From: Bacteroidales bacterium
GTDB lineage: Bacteria > Bacteroidota > Bacteroidia > Bacteroidales > JAQXIO01
Assembly: GCA_029007825.1 (NCBI GenBank)
Contig: JAQXIO010000031.1
Location: 1-57,359 of the forward strand
Direction: 5' to 3'
Length of the DNA stretch: 57,359 nt
Below the pieces are notes generated by a model. The model made no database searches, was not told the origin of the DNA, and saw only the letters and a program-made list of their open reading frames with translations. Below, piece by piece: positions 1-8,712 of the stretch (the stretch's first letter is position 1; the number at the start of each line of letters is the position of its first letter). Made by a program: the position numbers and the translations under genes.

Positions 1-408
1 GCGGATAAAGAATACCGGGGTATTGTTCCCGACGAGGTCCCAGTTTCCCTGATCTGTGTAGAATTTTAATGCAAAGCCACGTACGTCTCTTTCGGTATCT
101 GCCGCTCCCCGTTCTCCCGCAACAGTAGAAAATCGGGCAAACAACTCCGTCTTTTTTCCGACTTCAGCAAATATGCTGGCTTTCGTGTAGCGGGTGATAT
201 CGTTCGTAACGGTGAATGTCCCGTATGCTCCCGATCCTTTGGCATGCACAATCCGTTCCGGAATCCGTTCACGGTTGAAATGTGCCAGTTTCTCCATCAT
301 CCATACGTTTTGCATAAGAGCGGGACCATGCGGACCTGCCGTCTGGATGTTTTGATTGTCGCCTACCGGTGCGCCGGCTTGCCTTGTGAGTTGCTTGTCC
401 GATTTCAT
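1..408 (-). CDS. katA: catalase, N-terminal 136 residues (cut by window edge)
   Basis: Heme catalase that disproportionates hydrogen peroxide in the cytoplasm. Translating the minus strand from the ATG at 408 gives an open frame of 136 codons that runs off the left edge. It has the family signature: the distal heme His55 in [11 protein letters not shown], the segment [20 protein letters not shown], and Asn128 in [10 protein letters not shown], 73 residues after the His as in other heme catalases. It starts 34 nt after the rubrerythrin stop and has no promoter of its own that I can see, so it is probably the third gene of the perR-rbr-katA operon. The rest of the gene is outside the window. 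Confidence 0.95.
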   Translation of the reverse strand, partial: MKSDKQLTRQAGAPVGDNQNIQTAGPHGPALMQNVWMMEKLAHFNRERIPERIVHAKGSGAYGTFTVTNDITRYTKASIFAEVGKKTELFARFSTVAGERGAADTERDVRGFALKFYTDQGNWDLVGNNTPVFFIR

Positions 409-442
409 AATGTTTAGTTTAAAAGGGTAAATATTAAATTGT

Positions 443-1021
443 TTAATAGTTATTCTTTTTCGGCTCGAAGAAAGCTTTCGGATGATTGCATGACGGACAG
501 TTTTCCAATGCTTTTTTGCCTTTATGAACATATCCACAATTACGGCATTGCCATTCAATTTCTTCTTCGCGTTCAAATACTTTTCCTGCTTCGACACGTT
601 CCAGTAAAATACGGTAGCGTGTTTCGTGTTCAGCTTCTACCTTTGCAATCGAACGGAAAGTTGTAGCGATAGCTTTAAATCCCTCTTCTTCTGCAATCTT
701 GGCAAATTCAGGATAGAGTTCACTCCATTCTTCATTTTCTCCGGCAGCTGCTGCGCGCAGATTTTCTTCTGTAGTTCCGATTACGCCGGCAGGATAAGAA
801 GCTGTAATTTCAACCATTCCACCTTCCAGGTATTTGAAGAATCTTTTAGCATGTTCTTTTTCCTGTTCTGCTGTTTCCATGAATACGCCTGCGATTTGTT
901 CAAATCCCTCTTTTTTTGCAACACTTGCAAAAAATGTGTAGCGACTGCGAGCCTGAGACTCCCCTGCAAATGATTTTAACAAGTTTTGCTCTGTTTTTGT
1001 TCCTTTAATGCTTTTTTCCAT
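443..1021 (-). CDS. rbr: rubrerythrin
   Basis: Non-heme di-iron peroxidase of anaerobes, reducing hydrogen peroxide to water in the cytoplasm. The 192-residue protein has the usual two-domain build: an N-terminal four-helix ferritin-like domain with the paired metal-binding motifs EQEKEH and EAEHETRY, and a C-terminal rubredoxin-like iron site made of CRNCGY and CPSCNHP, which passes electrons to the di-iron centre. Length and domain order are normal for the family. It lies 30 nt after the PerR-like regulator and 34 nt before katA, so it is probably co-transcribed and induced by peroxide. Confidence 0.96.
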   Translation of the reverse strand: MEKSIKGTKTEQNLLKSFAGESQARSRYTFFASVAKKEGFEQIAGVFMETAEQEKEHAKRFFKYLEGGMVEITASYPAGVIGTTEENLRAAAAGENEEWSELYPEFAKIAEEEGFKAIATTFRSIAKVEAEHETRYRILLERVEAGKVFEREEEIEWQCRNCGYVHKGKKALENCPSCNHPKAFFEPKKNNY

Positions 1022-1051
1022 GTTCTTTTAAGTTTTAATTGGTGTAATAAA

Positions 1052-1468
1052 TTATTTGCTGAAAGTGCCTACGAGCTGCACTTTAATATCTTCCAGTTTA
1101 AAGCCGTCTATTTTTTTTGAATTCATGTATCTCCGTATCAACTCAGTGAGACCGGTGTCTTCAAAATCTTCGATACGATGTGTTTTTTCACTATATAAAT
1201 GGTGGTGTTCTTTCGTATTGATATCGAAATACATTTTGTTGTTTCCGGTTAAAATTCTTGCTATTATACGATTTTCTGCCAAACATTCCAAAACATTATA
1301 TATAGTTCCTACCGTAATAGTCGGATTTTTTTTCCGTACTTCTTCTATTACATCTTCGGCACATGCATGTTTTAGTGTTTTCATTGCCTGATAAACCGCA
1401 ATGCGCTGAGGCGTAGTTTTGATCTTTTTTTCCGTGAAGAATTTTTTTATTTTCTGTATCTCTTCCAT
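1052..1468 (-). CDS. perR: Fur-family peroxide-responsive repressor (PerR-like)
   Basis: Metal-dependent winged-helix repressor of the Fur family, 138 residues. The N-terminal half has the DNA-binding helices (TPQRIAVYQAMK, then TVGTIYNVLECLAENRI). The C-terminal half holds the metal-binding segment EHHHLYSEKTHRIEDFED. The two CxxC pairs that usually bind structural zinc in Fur and PerR are absent: the only cysteines are in the DNA-binding half. A PerR role is inferred from the operon (rubrerythrin and catalase follow within 35 nt each) and from two PerR-box-like palindromes in its own promoter, which suggest autoregulation. A general Fur or Zur role is less likely. Confidence 0.88.
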   Translation of the reverse strand: MEEIQKIKKFFTEKKIKTTPQRIAVYQAMKTLKHACAEDVIEEVRKKNPTITVGTIYNVLECLAENRIIARILTGNNKMYFDINTKEHHHLYSEKTHRIEDFEDTGLTELIRRYMNSKKIDGFKLEDIKVQLVGTFSK

Positions 1469-1488
1469 AGCGGTAAAGAATTATGCAG

Positions 1489-1534
1489 CAAACTTAATTA
1501 GAATAATTCTAAAATCAAAATAATTCTAATTATT
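1489..1534 (-). promoter_or_regulatory. perR-rbr-katA promoter with two PerR-type operators
   Basis: On the minus strand a -33 TTTG (1516-1519) and a -7 TAAGTTTG (1489-1496) are 19 nt apart, an exact Bacteroides-type promoter. A perfect 7-1-7 palindrome, TTAGAATAATTCTAA (1498-1512), fills the spacer. A second, slightly imperfect one, AATAATTCTAATTATT (1519-1534), overlaps the -33 element. Both resemble the PerR box TTATAATnATTATAA. Binding would block RNA polymerase, so autorepression of the operon is the natural reading. Confidence 0.85.
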
Positions 1535-1606
1535 TTTTACTTGCTCATATGATGTGTTTGTACAGTATGGCAGTTGTTATAAAGTTATTCCGGTATTTTG
1601 GATATA

Positions 1607-1639
1607 AAAAGAGGATAGCCCATCGGACTATCCTCTTTT
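1607..1639 (-). terminator. rpsA terminator
   Basis: Perfect 12-bp stem (1607-1618 with 1628-1639), 9-nt loop, ending in a T run when read on the minus strand, 23 nt after the rpsA stop. It lies between rpsA and the promoter of the perR operon. Confidence 0.9.
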
Positions 1640-1661
1640 CGAAGATTATGTATTTAATACA

Positions 1662-3431
1662 TTATTTTCCCTGAAGTTTGTCTTTTAAAGCGGCAAGTTC
1701 TTCAATGTCGCCGAAAGTAGTTTTTTCTACATTAGGAGTAGAAATTGCTTCAGCTTTAGGTTCTTTTTTAGCTGCTGCTTTTTTCGTAGCGGCCTTTTGT
1801 TCGTCCTCATGGATACGGCTGTGAGACAGAATAATTCTCTTAGAGTCTTTGTTGAATTCGATCACTTTGAATTCGAGTTTTTCATCTAACTGAGCCTGTG
1901 AACCGTCTTCTTTTACCAGATGTTTCGGGGTTGCGAATCCTTCTACACCGTAAGGAAGAGAGATTACAGCTCCTTTATCGAGCAATTCGATGATTGTTCC
2001 TTCGTGGATAGAACCAACCGTAAAGATTGTTTCAAATACGTCCCAAGGATTTTCTTCCAGTTGCTTGTGGCCTAAACTCAAGCGACGGTTTTCTTTGTCG
2101 ATTTCGAGTACCTGAACTTCTATCTCTGCACCGATTTGAGTGAATTCGCTCGGATGTTTGATTTTCTTGGTCCAGGAAAGGTCAGAAATGTGGATCAGTC
2201 CGTCTACGCCTTCTTCAATTTCAACGAATACGCCGAAGTTAGTGAAGTTACGAACTTTTGCTGTGTGTTTGCTGCCAACGGCATATTTGGTTTCGATATT
2301 TTCCCATGGATCGGCTTTCAGTTGCTTGATACCGAGTGACATTTTGCGTTCGTCACGGTCAAGTGTCAGGATTACAGCTTCTACCTCATCGCCAACTTTC
2401 ATGAAGTCTTGTGCGCTGCGCAGGTGTTGTGTCCATGACATTTCAGATACGTGAATCAGTCCTTCTACGCCCGGAGCAATTTCGATGAATGCACCATAAT
2501 CGGCCATAACCACAACTTTACCTTTGATCTTATCACCCACTTTGAGGTTTGCATCGAGAGCATCCCAAGGATGGGGAGTAAGTTGTTTCAATCCGAGAGC
2601 GATACGTTTCTTTTCATCGTCAAAGTCTAGAATAACCACATTGATTTTTTCGTCTAACTTAACCACTTCTTCCGGATGAGAAACACGTCCCCAAGAGAGG
2701 TCTGTGATATGGATCAGGCCGTCAACGCCACCGAGGTCGATAAATACACCGTAAGAGGTGATATTTTTAACGGTACCTTCCAATACCTGTCCTTTTTCAA
2801 GTTTGGAGATGATGTCTTTTTTCTGTTGTTCGAGTTCTGCTTCAATAAGAGCTTTGTGCGAAACAACGACATTTTTATATTCCTGATTGATTTTCACAAC
2901 CTTGAATTCCATTGTCTTATTTACGAATACATCATAATCACGGATGGGCTTAACATCGATCTGTGAGCCCGGAAGGAATGCTTCAATACCAAATACATCT
3001 ACAATCATACCACCTTTCGTGCGGCATTTTACGAATCCCTTGATGATTTCGTCTTTTTCGAGTGCTTCGTTTACACGATCCCAAGAACGTGTAGCACGTG
3101 CTTTTTTGTGAGAAAGGATCAACTGTCCTTTTTTGTCTTCCTGGTTTTCAATGTATACTTCAACTTCGTCACCTACCTTTAAATCGGGGTTGTAACGAAA
3201 TTCGTTCATTGAAACTACACCGTCTGATTTGAAACCGATGTTTACAACAACTTCACGTTTGTTGATAGAGGTAACGGTTCCCATTACTACCTCATTGTCT
3301 TTTACTGTGTTGAGGGTTTTGTCATACGTCTCTGTGAGCTCTTCTTTGCTCAGGTTTCCGTAGTTTTCACCTTTCTCAAAGGCGTCCCAGTCGAAAGCCT
3401 CAACGGGTTGAACGTTTTTTAAATTTTCCAT
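1662..3431 (-). CDS. rpsA: 30S ribosomal protein S1
   Basis: Ribosomal S1, which binds mRNA on the 30S subunit. The 589-residue protein carries six S1 (OB-fold) repeats at about residues 46-117, 130-195, 214-282, 299-370, 386-455 and 470-540. The third to fifth are the most canonical, each with a DGLIHI- or EGLIHV-like motif. The first two are divergent, as expected for the ribosome-binding end. A Lys/Ala-rich tail follows. It is monocistronic, with an exact promoter 57-87 nt upstream and its own terminator. In Bacteroidota S1 is thought to be important because many genes lack Shine-Dalgarno sequences. Confidence 0.97.
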   Translation of the reverse strand: MENLKNVQPVEAFDWDAFEKGENYGNLSKEELTETYDKTLNTVKDNEVVMGTVTSINKREVVVNIGFKSDGVVSMNEFRYNPDLKVGDEVEVYIENQEDKKGQLILSHKKARATRSWDRVNEALEKDEIIKGFVKCRTKGGMIVDVFGIEAFLPGSQIDVKPIRDYDVFVNKTMEFKVVKINQEYKNVVVSHKALIEAELEQQKKDIISKLEKGQVLEGTVKNITSYGVFIDLGGVDGLIHITDLSWGRVSHPEEVVKLDEKINVVILDFDDEKKRIALGLKQLTPHPWDALDANLKVGDKIKGKVVVMADYGAFIEIAPGVEGLIHVSEMSWTQHLRSAQDFMKVGDEVEAVILTLDRDERKMSLGIKQLKADPWENIETKYAVGSKHTAKVRNFTNFGVFVEIEEGVDGLIHISDLSWTKKIKHPSEFTQIGAEIEVQVLEIDKENRRLSLGHKQLEENPWDVFETIFTVGSIHEGTIIELLDKGAVISLPYGVEGFATPKHLVKEDGSQAQLDEKLEFKVIEFNKDSKRIILSHSRIHEDEQKAATKKAAAKKEPKAEAISTPNVEKTTFGDIEELAALKDKLQGK

Positions 3432-3487
3432 AAATAATTAATTGTAAATGCTTTATTGTGTTAGACTTTATATTGTCAAAAACGCCG

Positions 3488-3518
3488 CAAAGTTACAATT
3501 TTAATTGATTGGTGCAAA
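3488..3518 (-). promoter_or_regulatory. rpsA promoter
   Basis: Minus-strand -33 TTTG (3515-3518) and -7 TAACTTTG (3488-3495) with a 19-nt spacer. This is an exact match to the Bacteroides consensus, leaving a leader of about 50 nt before the rpsA ATG. Confidence 0.85.
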
Positions 3519-3625
3519 TAATTTGAGTAAGAACCACTGCTTATTTATTGTAAATCAGTGTAAAATGTATCCGTGCCTGTGTGTAACGAAAATGAAACGA
3601 TATCGTAACAAAGCCGCTGCAATAT

Positions 3626-3660
3626 TGTAACCGGTCGTTAATATGGCCGGTTTACATTTG
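3626..3660 (+). promoter_or_regulatory. promoter region of the TonB receptor, with inverted repeat
   Basis: A -7 element TACATTTG lies at 3653-3660, but no TTTG sits at the expected distance upstream. The -7 element overlaps the right arm of an imperfect inverted repeat, TGTAACCGG (3626-3634) and CCGGTTTACA (3647-3656). Further GTAAC words occur near 3580 and 3604. The weak -33 and the palindrome suggest regulated expression, but the regulator is unknown. Confidence 0.5.
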
Positions 3661-3679
3661 CACCGGAAACAGATTGGTT

Positions 3680-6430
3680 ATGGAAATAAAAAATAAAATG
3701 GTTTTTAGAATGAAAAAAATGGTTCGGCTTTTCCTTTTAGTCGTATTGTCAGGAAATCTGGGTTATAGCGTTTATGCACAGACAGGATGGGTTGAAGGGA
3801 TAGTAAAAGATAAAGAATTTAACGAAGCGCTTCCCGGCGCTACCATACAGATAAAGGGAGCGAACAGCGGAACGGTTACCGACTTTGACGGGAATTATAA
3901 AATAGAGAAACTGAATCCTGGAGTATATACCTTGATATTTTCTTATATATCTTATGCACCTCAGGAAATTAAAGTGGAGGTAAAGAGAAATGAAAGTTCG
4001 AAAGTCAATGTAGAATTAGGACAAGCCGATCTGAAAATAGCGGAAGTGACTGTAACCGGCAAAAAGAATCTGGAATCGGAAAATGCACTTTTACTGGAAC
4101 GTAAGATGGCTACTATCGGGGTAGAGAGCTTAGGAGCACGGGAAATGTCGCTGAAAGGAATCTCGAATGCCGAAGACGGAGTAAAGAAAATTACCGGGAT
4201 TTCTATAGCAGGAGCCAATCAGGTGTTTGTACGTGGTCTGGGTGACCGTTACAGTGCGACAGCCTTGAATGGTTTGTCGATCGCTTCGCCTAATCCCGAT
4301 AATAAATTGATCCCATTGTCTCTTTTTCCGTCGGCAATGGTAAAAAATATTAGTGTAAATAAGGTTTTTCAGCCCTGTAATTTTGCCGATTACGCGGGAG
4401 CTTATATCAATATAGAGTCGAAAGAGAATGTCGGAAAGGACTATCTTATGTTGAGCGTTTCGACGGGGGGTGTTCTGAATACGATGTTCCGGGATTTTTA
4501 TTCATCCGATAAAGTGGGTTCATCTTATCTCGGTTACATGCCGAGTATGAAACTCAGTAAGACATTGAAAAACAGTACTCGCGGCGATGTTGCCTCATTA
4601 AGGCACGACCCGTTCAATACGAATTTTAATATCGGCCGTAATGTTGCTCCTGTGGATTTAAAGATAGAGGTATTGGGGGGGGAAAGCGTGACATTTAGAA
4701 ATAACGATGTTTTGAATTTTACGCTGGGTGCCAACTATTCGAACGGTTATAACCGGTATATGAATGCTTATACGTCTACGTTAAATGCCCAAGGAGTTAT
4801 ACTGGATAAGTTCGATTACGACAAATATGCTTTCGAGACGTCATCGTCGGCTTTAGCCCAGTTTGCTTATAACCGTAGCAACCGTCATTTCTTGAATTAT
4901 AATTTTATCTACGTACATAATTCGGAAGATAGTTATTCTGACCGTGAGGGATATGACCAGGAAGGAAATCCTTTAGTCGGGAGCAATAGCGTTACACGTT
5001 TTTACAATTTGATAAATAACCAGTTGCACGGGCGGCATGATTTGAACACGAAACTGGAACTGAGCTGGAGTGCTTCGTACGGATATACTACGAGCGACGA
5101 ACCGGACCGGAGACAGATTATGTATGTGCGCGACGGCAGTGAACTGCATCCATTTGTACTGAATCAGCAGGAAACAAACCGTTTTTTTGGAAATTTGAAA
5201 GAGGATGAGATTGTGGCAGATGCCCGGTTGAAGTGGAAGATTAGCGAAACATCGGGAAAATTGAATTTTCTGGAAACCGGAGCCGCTTATAAAAGGAAAA
5301 AGCGCGATTACAATTCGATGAGTTTTTATTACGCTTACAATAAGGAATATGCGGGTGCGATTATCGTAGATAATATTTATACTCCGAGCGAGTTTCTTAA
5401 TAACCAGACTTTTGCCGATGGGAATGTTTCACTGGTTAAAAATGCTCAGGACCGTAACAATTATTATGCGAATGCCGATCTGGGAGCAGCGTTTGCAGAA
5501 CTGAATTATAACCTGAACGCAAAATTCCTGTTGTCGGGGGGATTACGTTATGAGTACAGCGAACAGACGGTACGTTACTGGACGGATGCCGGTGCCGAGA
5601 AACTGGCGAAGTTACCGGCTCATGATGTGTTTCCTGCTATTAATCTTAAATATGATATTAATAAAGACCATAATATCCGTATTAATTTGTCCCGCACGGT
5701 TACGCGTCCCTCCTTTATCGAGATGTCGCCGTTCGAGTACCGTGAATCTTACGGCGGTGCGACGGTAAGAGGTTATGCAGATATCAAGAATGGCTATAAC
5801 AACAATTTCGATTTTCGTTACGAATACTATCCTACACCGGGAGAGCTGATTTCCGTGAGTGCCTACTATAAGTTCTTGCAAGACCCTATCGAACGGGTCC
5901 AGCAGTATTCGAGCGGTGCAATTCAGACTTTTAGGAATGTAAATGAGGGACATGTTGCCGGGATAGAGATCGAACTGAAAAAGAATATTTATAAAGATTT
6001 GAAGCTCGGTGTAAATGGTTCTTACATTTTTACACGCATGATACTGCCCGACGATGGAGTATATACCGACAAGAAACGTGCATTACAGGGAGCTTCACCT
6101 TATCTGGTGAATGCCGATATCAGCTATAATCCTAAATTTTCGAAGGAGAGAAGTCTAAATGCTGCCTTAGTCTATAATCTGAGAGGCCCCAGAATATATA
6201 TGGTTGGCATTTTAGGTGTCGGAAATGTGATGGAAGAGGCGTTTCATACGCTTGATTTCGTAGCTTCTTATAATGCGAATGCAAAGCTTCAGTTCAAATT
6301 GCAAGCTAAAAATCTGATAAATCAGGTACAGCGTTATACCCAGGAAGTTGCGGATACAGGAGAATCGAAAGAAGTTCAGGCCTATAAGATGGGAACATCG
6401 CTTCAAATAGGTGTATCATATAATTTTTAA
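3680..6430 (+). CDS. TonB-dependent outer-membrane receptor
   Basis: Outer-membrane barrel that imports a ligand using TonB energy. After a signal peptide ending near VYAQ comes a carboxypeptidase-D-like beta-sandwich (GIVKDKEFNEALPGATIQIKG), then a plug domain with the family-typical RGLGDRYSATALNGLSIASP, then a long beta-barrel ending in VSYNF with the usual terminal Phe. About 917 residues. The frame extends 6 nt upstream to a TTG; I chose the ATG at 3680, and ATG 3710 would give a more conventional signal peptide. A lipoprotein gene follows after 45 nt, probably as partner. This is not a classical SusC/SusD pair, and the substrate cannot be told from sequence. Confidence 0.9.
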   Translation: MEIKNKMVFRMKKMVRLFLLVVLSGNLGYSVYAQTGWVEGIVKDKEFNEALPGATIQIKGANSGTVTDFDGNYKIEKLNPGVYTLIFSYISYAPQEIKVEVKRNESSKVNVELGQADLKIAEVTVTGKKNLESENALLLERKMATIGVESLGAREMSLKGISNAEDGVKKITGISIAGANQVFVRGLGDRYSATALNGLSIASPNPDNKLIPLSLFPSAMVKNISVNKVFQPCNFADYAGAYINIESKENVGKDYLMLSVSTGGVLNTMFRDFYSSDKVGSSYLGYMPSMKLSKTLKNSTRGDVASLRHDPFNTNFNIGRNVAPVDLKIEVLGGESVTFRNNDVLNFTLGANYSNGYNRYMNAYTSTLNAQGVILDKFDYDKYAFETSSSALAQFAYNRSNRHFLNYNFIYVHNSEDSYSDREGYDQEGNPLVGSNSVTRFYNLINNQLHGRHDLNTKLELSWSASYGYTTSDEPDRRQIMYVRDGSELHPFVLNQQETNRFFGNLKEDEIVADARLKWKISETSGKLNFLETGAAYKRKKRDYNSMSFYYAYNKEYAGAIIVDNIYTPSEFLNNQTFADGNVSLVKNAQDRNNYYANADLGAAFAELNYNLNAKFLLSGGLRYEYSEQTVRYWTDAGAEKLAKLPAHDVFPAINLKYDINKDHNIRINLSRTVTRPSFIEMSPFEYRESYGGATVRGYADIKNGYNNNFDFRYEYYPTPGELISVSAYYKFLQDPIERVQQYSSGAIQTFRNVNEGHVAGIEIELKKNIYKDLKLGVNGSYIFTRMILPDDGVYTDKKRALQGASPYLVNADISYNPKFSKERSLNAALVYNLRGPRIYMVGILGVGNVMEEAFHTLDFVASYNANAKLQFKLQAKNLINQVQRYTQEVADTGESKEVQAYKMGTSLQIGVSYNF

Positions 6431-6475
6431 GTATAACTGAATATATCAATTACTTACTATTTTAAAACTGAAATT

Positions 6476-7687
6476 ATGAAAAGAAATTTTATGAAATGGA
6501 TGGTTGCATCTTTTGCTGTGGCTATGGTATTAGGAGTAGTATCATGTAAGGATGACGAGGGAAATGGAGATGGTGACGGCGGTGCTGATCCGCTGGGTTA
6601 TGTGTTGAAAGGTGAATTGTCTGGGGACAGGACATTACTTGCAGACAAAGAATATACACTTGAAGGCGGTTATATCGTTAATGACGGAGCAAAACTGATT
6701 ATTAAAGAAGGTGTTAAGATTACAGCTGCCGAAGGAAATAACTGCGATTATATTCTGGTAAAACAGGGTGGTAAGTTGGAAGCAGTCGGTACGGCTCAGA
6801 AACCTATCGTATTGACAGCCAAATCGGCCAGACCAGGAGCTTGGGGTGGTATCCATATTTGTGGAAAGGCTCCTATAAATACTACGGGTTCTATTTCTGA
6901 AATCGGCGATGCTCCTTACGGTGGCAACAATGCAAACGATAATTCGGGAACTCTCCGTTATCTACGTCTCGAGTATACAGGTTATGCCTTTAATGAAGAA
7001 AAAGAATCGAACGGACTTACTCTTTATGGTGTCGGAAACGGAACTACAATCGAATATGTGCAGGCTTTTATGGGTGCTGACGATGGTATCGAGTGGTTCG
7101 GCGGTACGGTAAATGCCAAATATCTTGTATCCGTTGGAAATGAGGATGATTTGTTCGACTGGACTGACGGATGGAGCGGAGCCGGACAATTCTGGTACGG
7201 AGAACAATCTTCAGTAGGAGACTGCCTTATAGAAGCCGATAACAATGCGACGAACAATTTGGCTACGCCTAATTCTTATCCTAAACTCGCTAACGTAACA
7301 TTGAAAGGGAACGGAAGCAGTGCCGAGAACAAAGGTATTCGTCTTCGTGCCGGTACGTGGGCGAAAATTTACAATACGGAAGTTAGCGGAAAAGCTAATT
7401 CTATTTATGTGGAGACGAATAATACTATCGAAAGCTTCCTTAAGAGCGGAAATTCCCTGAGTGGATCATCTTTAATCAATGGCTGTAAAATTGATAATAA
7501 CATCAATATACAGACAAACCGTTTCAATGCCGTGGCGGCAGACTTGAATATCACAGCAAGTGCTTCGGCCTCTGCTGTAAGTTTCAGCGAAACCGGACTG
7601 ACTTCGACCAATTATCTGGGAGGAGTTCCTTCGGACAGCGATTGGAGAAAAGGCTGGGCTAAAAAGTTAGACGGTTCTTTGTTCTAA
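6476..7687 (+). CDS. beta-helix-like surface lipoprotein, partner of the TonB receptor
   Basis: A 403-residue lipoprotein of unknown function. The signal peptide ends in a lipobox, LGVVSC, with Cys24 as the lipidated residue. The KDDE that follows fits the Bacteroidota lipoprotein export signal that sends proteins to the outer face of the outer membrane. The mature part is rich in Gly and Asn, with short beta-strand repeats (GGYIVNDGAKLIIKEGVKI, LRYLRLEYTG, GLTLYGVGNGTTIEYVQAF) typical of a right-handed parallel beta-helix, plus a segment rich in Asp and Trp (DDLFDWTDGW) that might bind metal. It lies 45 nt after the TonB receptor and ends at a terminator, so the two probably work together. 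Confidence 0.8.
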   Translation: MKRNFMKWMVASFAVAMVLGVVSCKDDEGNGDGDGGADPLGYVLKGELSGDRTLLADKEYTLEGGYIVNDGAKLIIKEGVKITAAEGNNCDYILVKQGGKLEAVGTAQKPIVLTAKSARPGAWGGIHICGKAPINTTGSISEIGDAPYGGNNANDNSGTLRYLRLEYTGYAFNEEKESNGLTLYGVGNGTTIEYVQAFMGADDGIEWFGGTVNAKYLVSVGNEDDLFDWTDGWSGAGQFWYGEQSSVGDCLIEADNNATNNLATPNSYPKLANVTLKGNGSSAENKGIRLRAGTWAKIYNTEVSGKANSIYVETNNTIESFLKSGNSLSGSSLINGCKIDNNINIQTNRFNAVAADLNITASASASAVSFSETGLTSTNYLGGVPSDSDWRKGWAKKLDGSLF

Positions 7688-7717
7688 GAACATGTTTCCG
7701 GGAAAATAAGGTATATA

Positions 7718-7744
7718 AAAGATGGTGGTTTTACTGCCATCTTT
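7718..7744 (+). terminator. terminator of the TonB receptor-lipoprotein operon
   Basis: 8-bp stem AAAGATGG/CCATCTTT (7718-7725 with 7737-7744) and an 11-nt loop, 30 nt after the lipoprotein stop. The T run is short. It also contains an in-frame ATG (7722), which is therefore unlikely to be the start of the next gene. Confidence 0.65.
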
Positions 7745-7775
7745 ATATATGTTTGAAAGGATAAATATTTTTGAA

Positions 7776-8249
7776 ATGAAGAGATATGTAAAGGTATTAT
7801 TGTTTTTTATCTTTTTTGTGACCGTTCTGGCTGTGAAGGGAGAAGATATTATAAATATAGACGGTTATTATTATAAAGATCCGGATCAGCATGAGTTTTA
7901 CAGCGGAGATTACCGCGAGTATTACCCTGATGGTTCATTGAAACTTGAGATGATTATCAGGGATGGCCGGCCTGAAGGTCCTTATGTTATTTATTTCCCG
8001 AACGGAAAGCCGAACGAGGTGCGATCTTATAAGAATGGTGTGTTTCACGGCGTTTGGCGTACTTATAACGATTCGGGAATGCTGATTGCAGAGGCTTCGT
8101 ACCAGAACGGCGAAAAACATGGTATGTGGCGCGTGTGGGATGATAACGGCGTGATGCGCTATGAGATGTATTATACCAAAGGAAAGAAGTCGGGAGTATG
8201 GTATATGTGGGATGAGAAAGGTAAGCTTGTATCGGAAAAGAAGTATTAA
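7776..8249 (+). CDS. exported MORN-variant repeat protein
   Basis: A 157-residue protein with an N-terminal hydrophobic export signal (KRYVKVLLFFIFFVTVLAVKG) and at least four tandem repeats of about 20-23 residues: YYPDGSLKLEMIIRDGRPEG, YFPNGKPNEVRSYKNGVFHG, YNDSGMLIAEASYQNGEKHG and WDDNGVMRYEMYYTKGKKSG. This is the MORN-variant repeat often annotated as a YwqK-family antitoxin. No toxin is next to it, so I do not infer an antitoxin role. I chose ATG 7776 because the longer frame from 7722 begins inside the preceding terminator, and because this start gives a clean signal peptide. It is probably periplasmic or outer-membrane associated. Confidence 0.8.
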   Translation: MKRYVKVLLFFIFFVTVLAVKGEDIINIDGYYYKDPDQHEFYSGDYREYYPDGSLKLEMIIRDGRPEGPYVIYFPNGKPNEVRSYKNGVFHGVWRTYNDSGMLIAEASYQNGEKHGMWRVWDDNGVMRYEMYYTKGKKSGVWYMWDEKGKLVSEKKY

Positions 8250-8329
8250 TTTAACCGGTTTGTAATAAATGCGTAATACGGAAGCTTGATCTTTGCGGTA
8301 GAAAAAGATAACATTAAACACGAACAAAT

Positions 8330-8659
8330 ATGAAAACAATTGCTTTATTCCTGATTTTGTGTTTCGCTCCTATGGCCGGGTTTATTTATGCGGAAGATAA
8401 TGCCGCAGAGGTGAATGAAAAGGTTTCTTTGCGTAATTACGTAATCAAAGGCACGGTCGTAGACCAGAATAACGAATCGGTAGCTGGTGCTATGGTTGTA
8501 ATTAACAATCAGAAAGTTTATACGGATTTAGACGGTAATTTCGTGATTGAGAATATACAAAACGATAAATGTGAAGTTAACGTGAGCATGATTTCATATG
8601 AGCCGCAGACGTTTATCGTATCGGCATCGAAGTCGAAGAATCTGACTATTAAGTTGTAA
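8330..8659 (+). CDS. small secreted carboxypeptidase-D-like domain protein
   Basis: A 109-residue protein made of a signal peptide (cleavage near FIYA) and a single carboxypeptidase-regulatory-like beta-sandwich: YVIKGTVVDQNNESVAGAMV, then YTDLDGNFVIENIQ and a closing strand. This is the same module that opens TonB-dependent receptors, but here it stands alone with no plug or barrel after it. It may be a soluble periplasmic domain protein or a relic of a receptor. A possible promoter lies just upstream (GATCTTTG at 8288-8295, TTTG at 8259-8262, spacing longer than normal). A bidirectional terminator follows. Confidence 0.7.
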   Translation: MKTIALFLILCFAPMAGFIYAEDNAAEVNEKVSLRNYVIKGTVVDQNNESVAGAMVVINNQKVYTDLDGNFVIENIQNDKCEVNVSMISYEPQTFIVSASKSKNLTIKL

Positions 8660-8680
8660 AATTACAAATTAAAGATTTTG

Positions 8681-8712
8681 AAAAGGTTATCGGATACGGT
8701 AACCTTTTTTTA
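8681..8712. terminator. bidirectional terminator between convergent genes
   Basis: 9-bp stem (8681-8689 with 8700-8708), 10-nt loop, with A tract on the left and T tract on the right. It serves the gene ending at 8659 and probably also dacB, which ends at 8710 on the other strand. Confidence 0.8.

Noticed and set aside
7722..7775. N-terminal extension of the MORN-repeat protein
   Set aside because: Its ATG lies inside the terminator of the preceding operon, and the next ATG (7776) begins a clean signal peptide.
7776..8249. Antitoxin role for the YwqK/MORN-like protein
   Set aside because: There is no toxin gene beside it, the protein has an export signal, and the repeat alone does not show antitoxin function.
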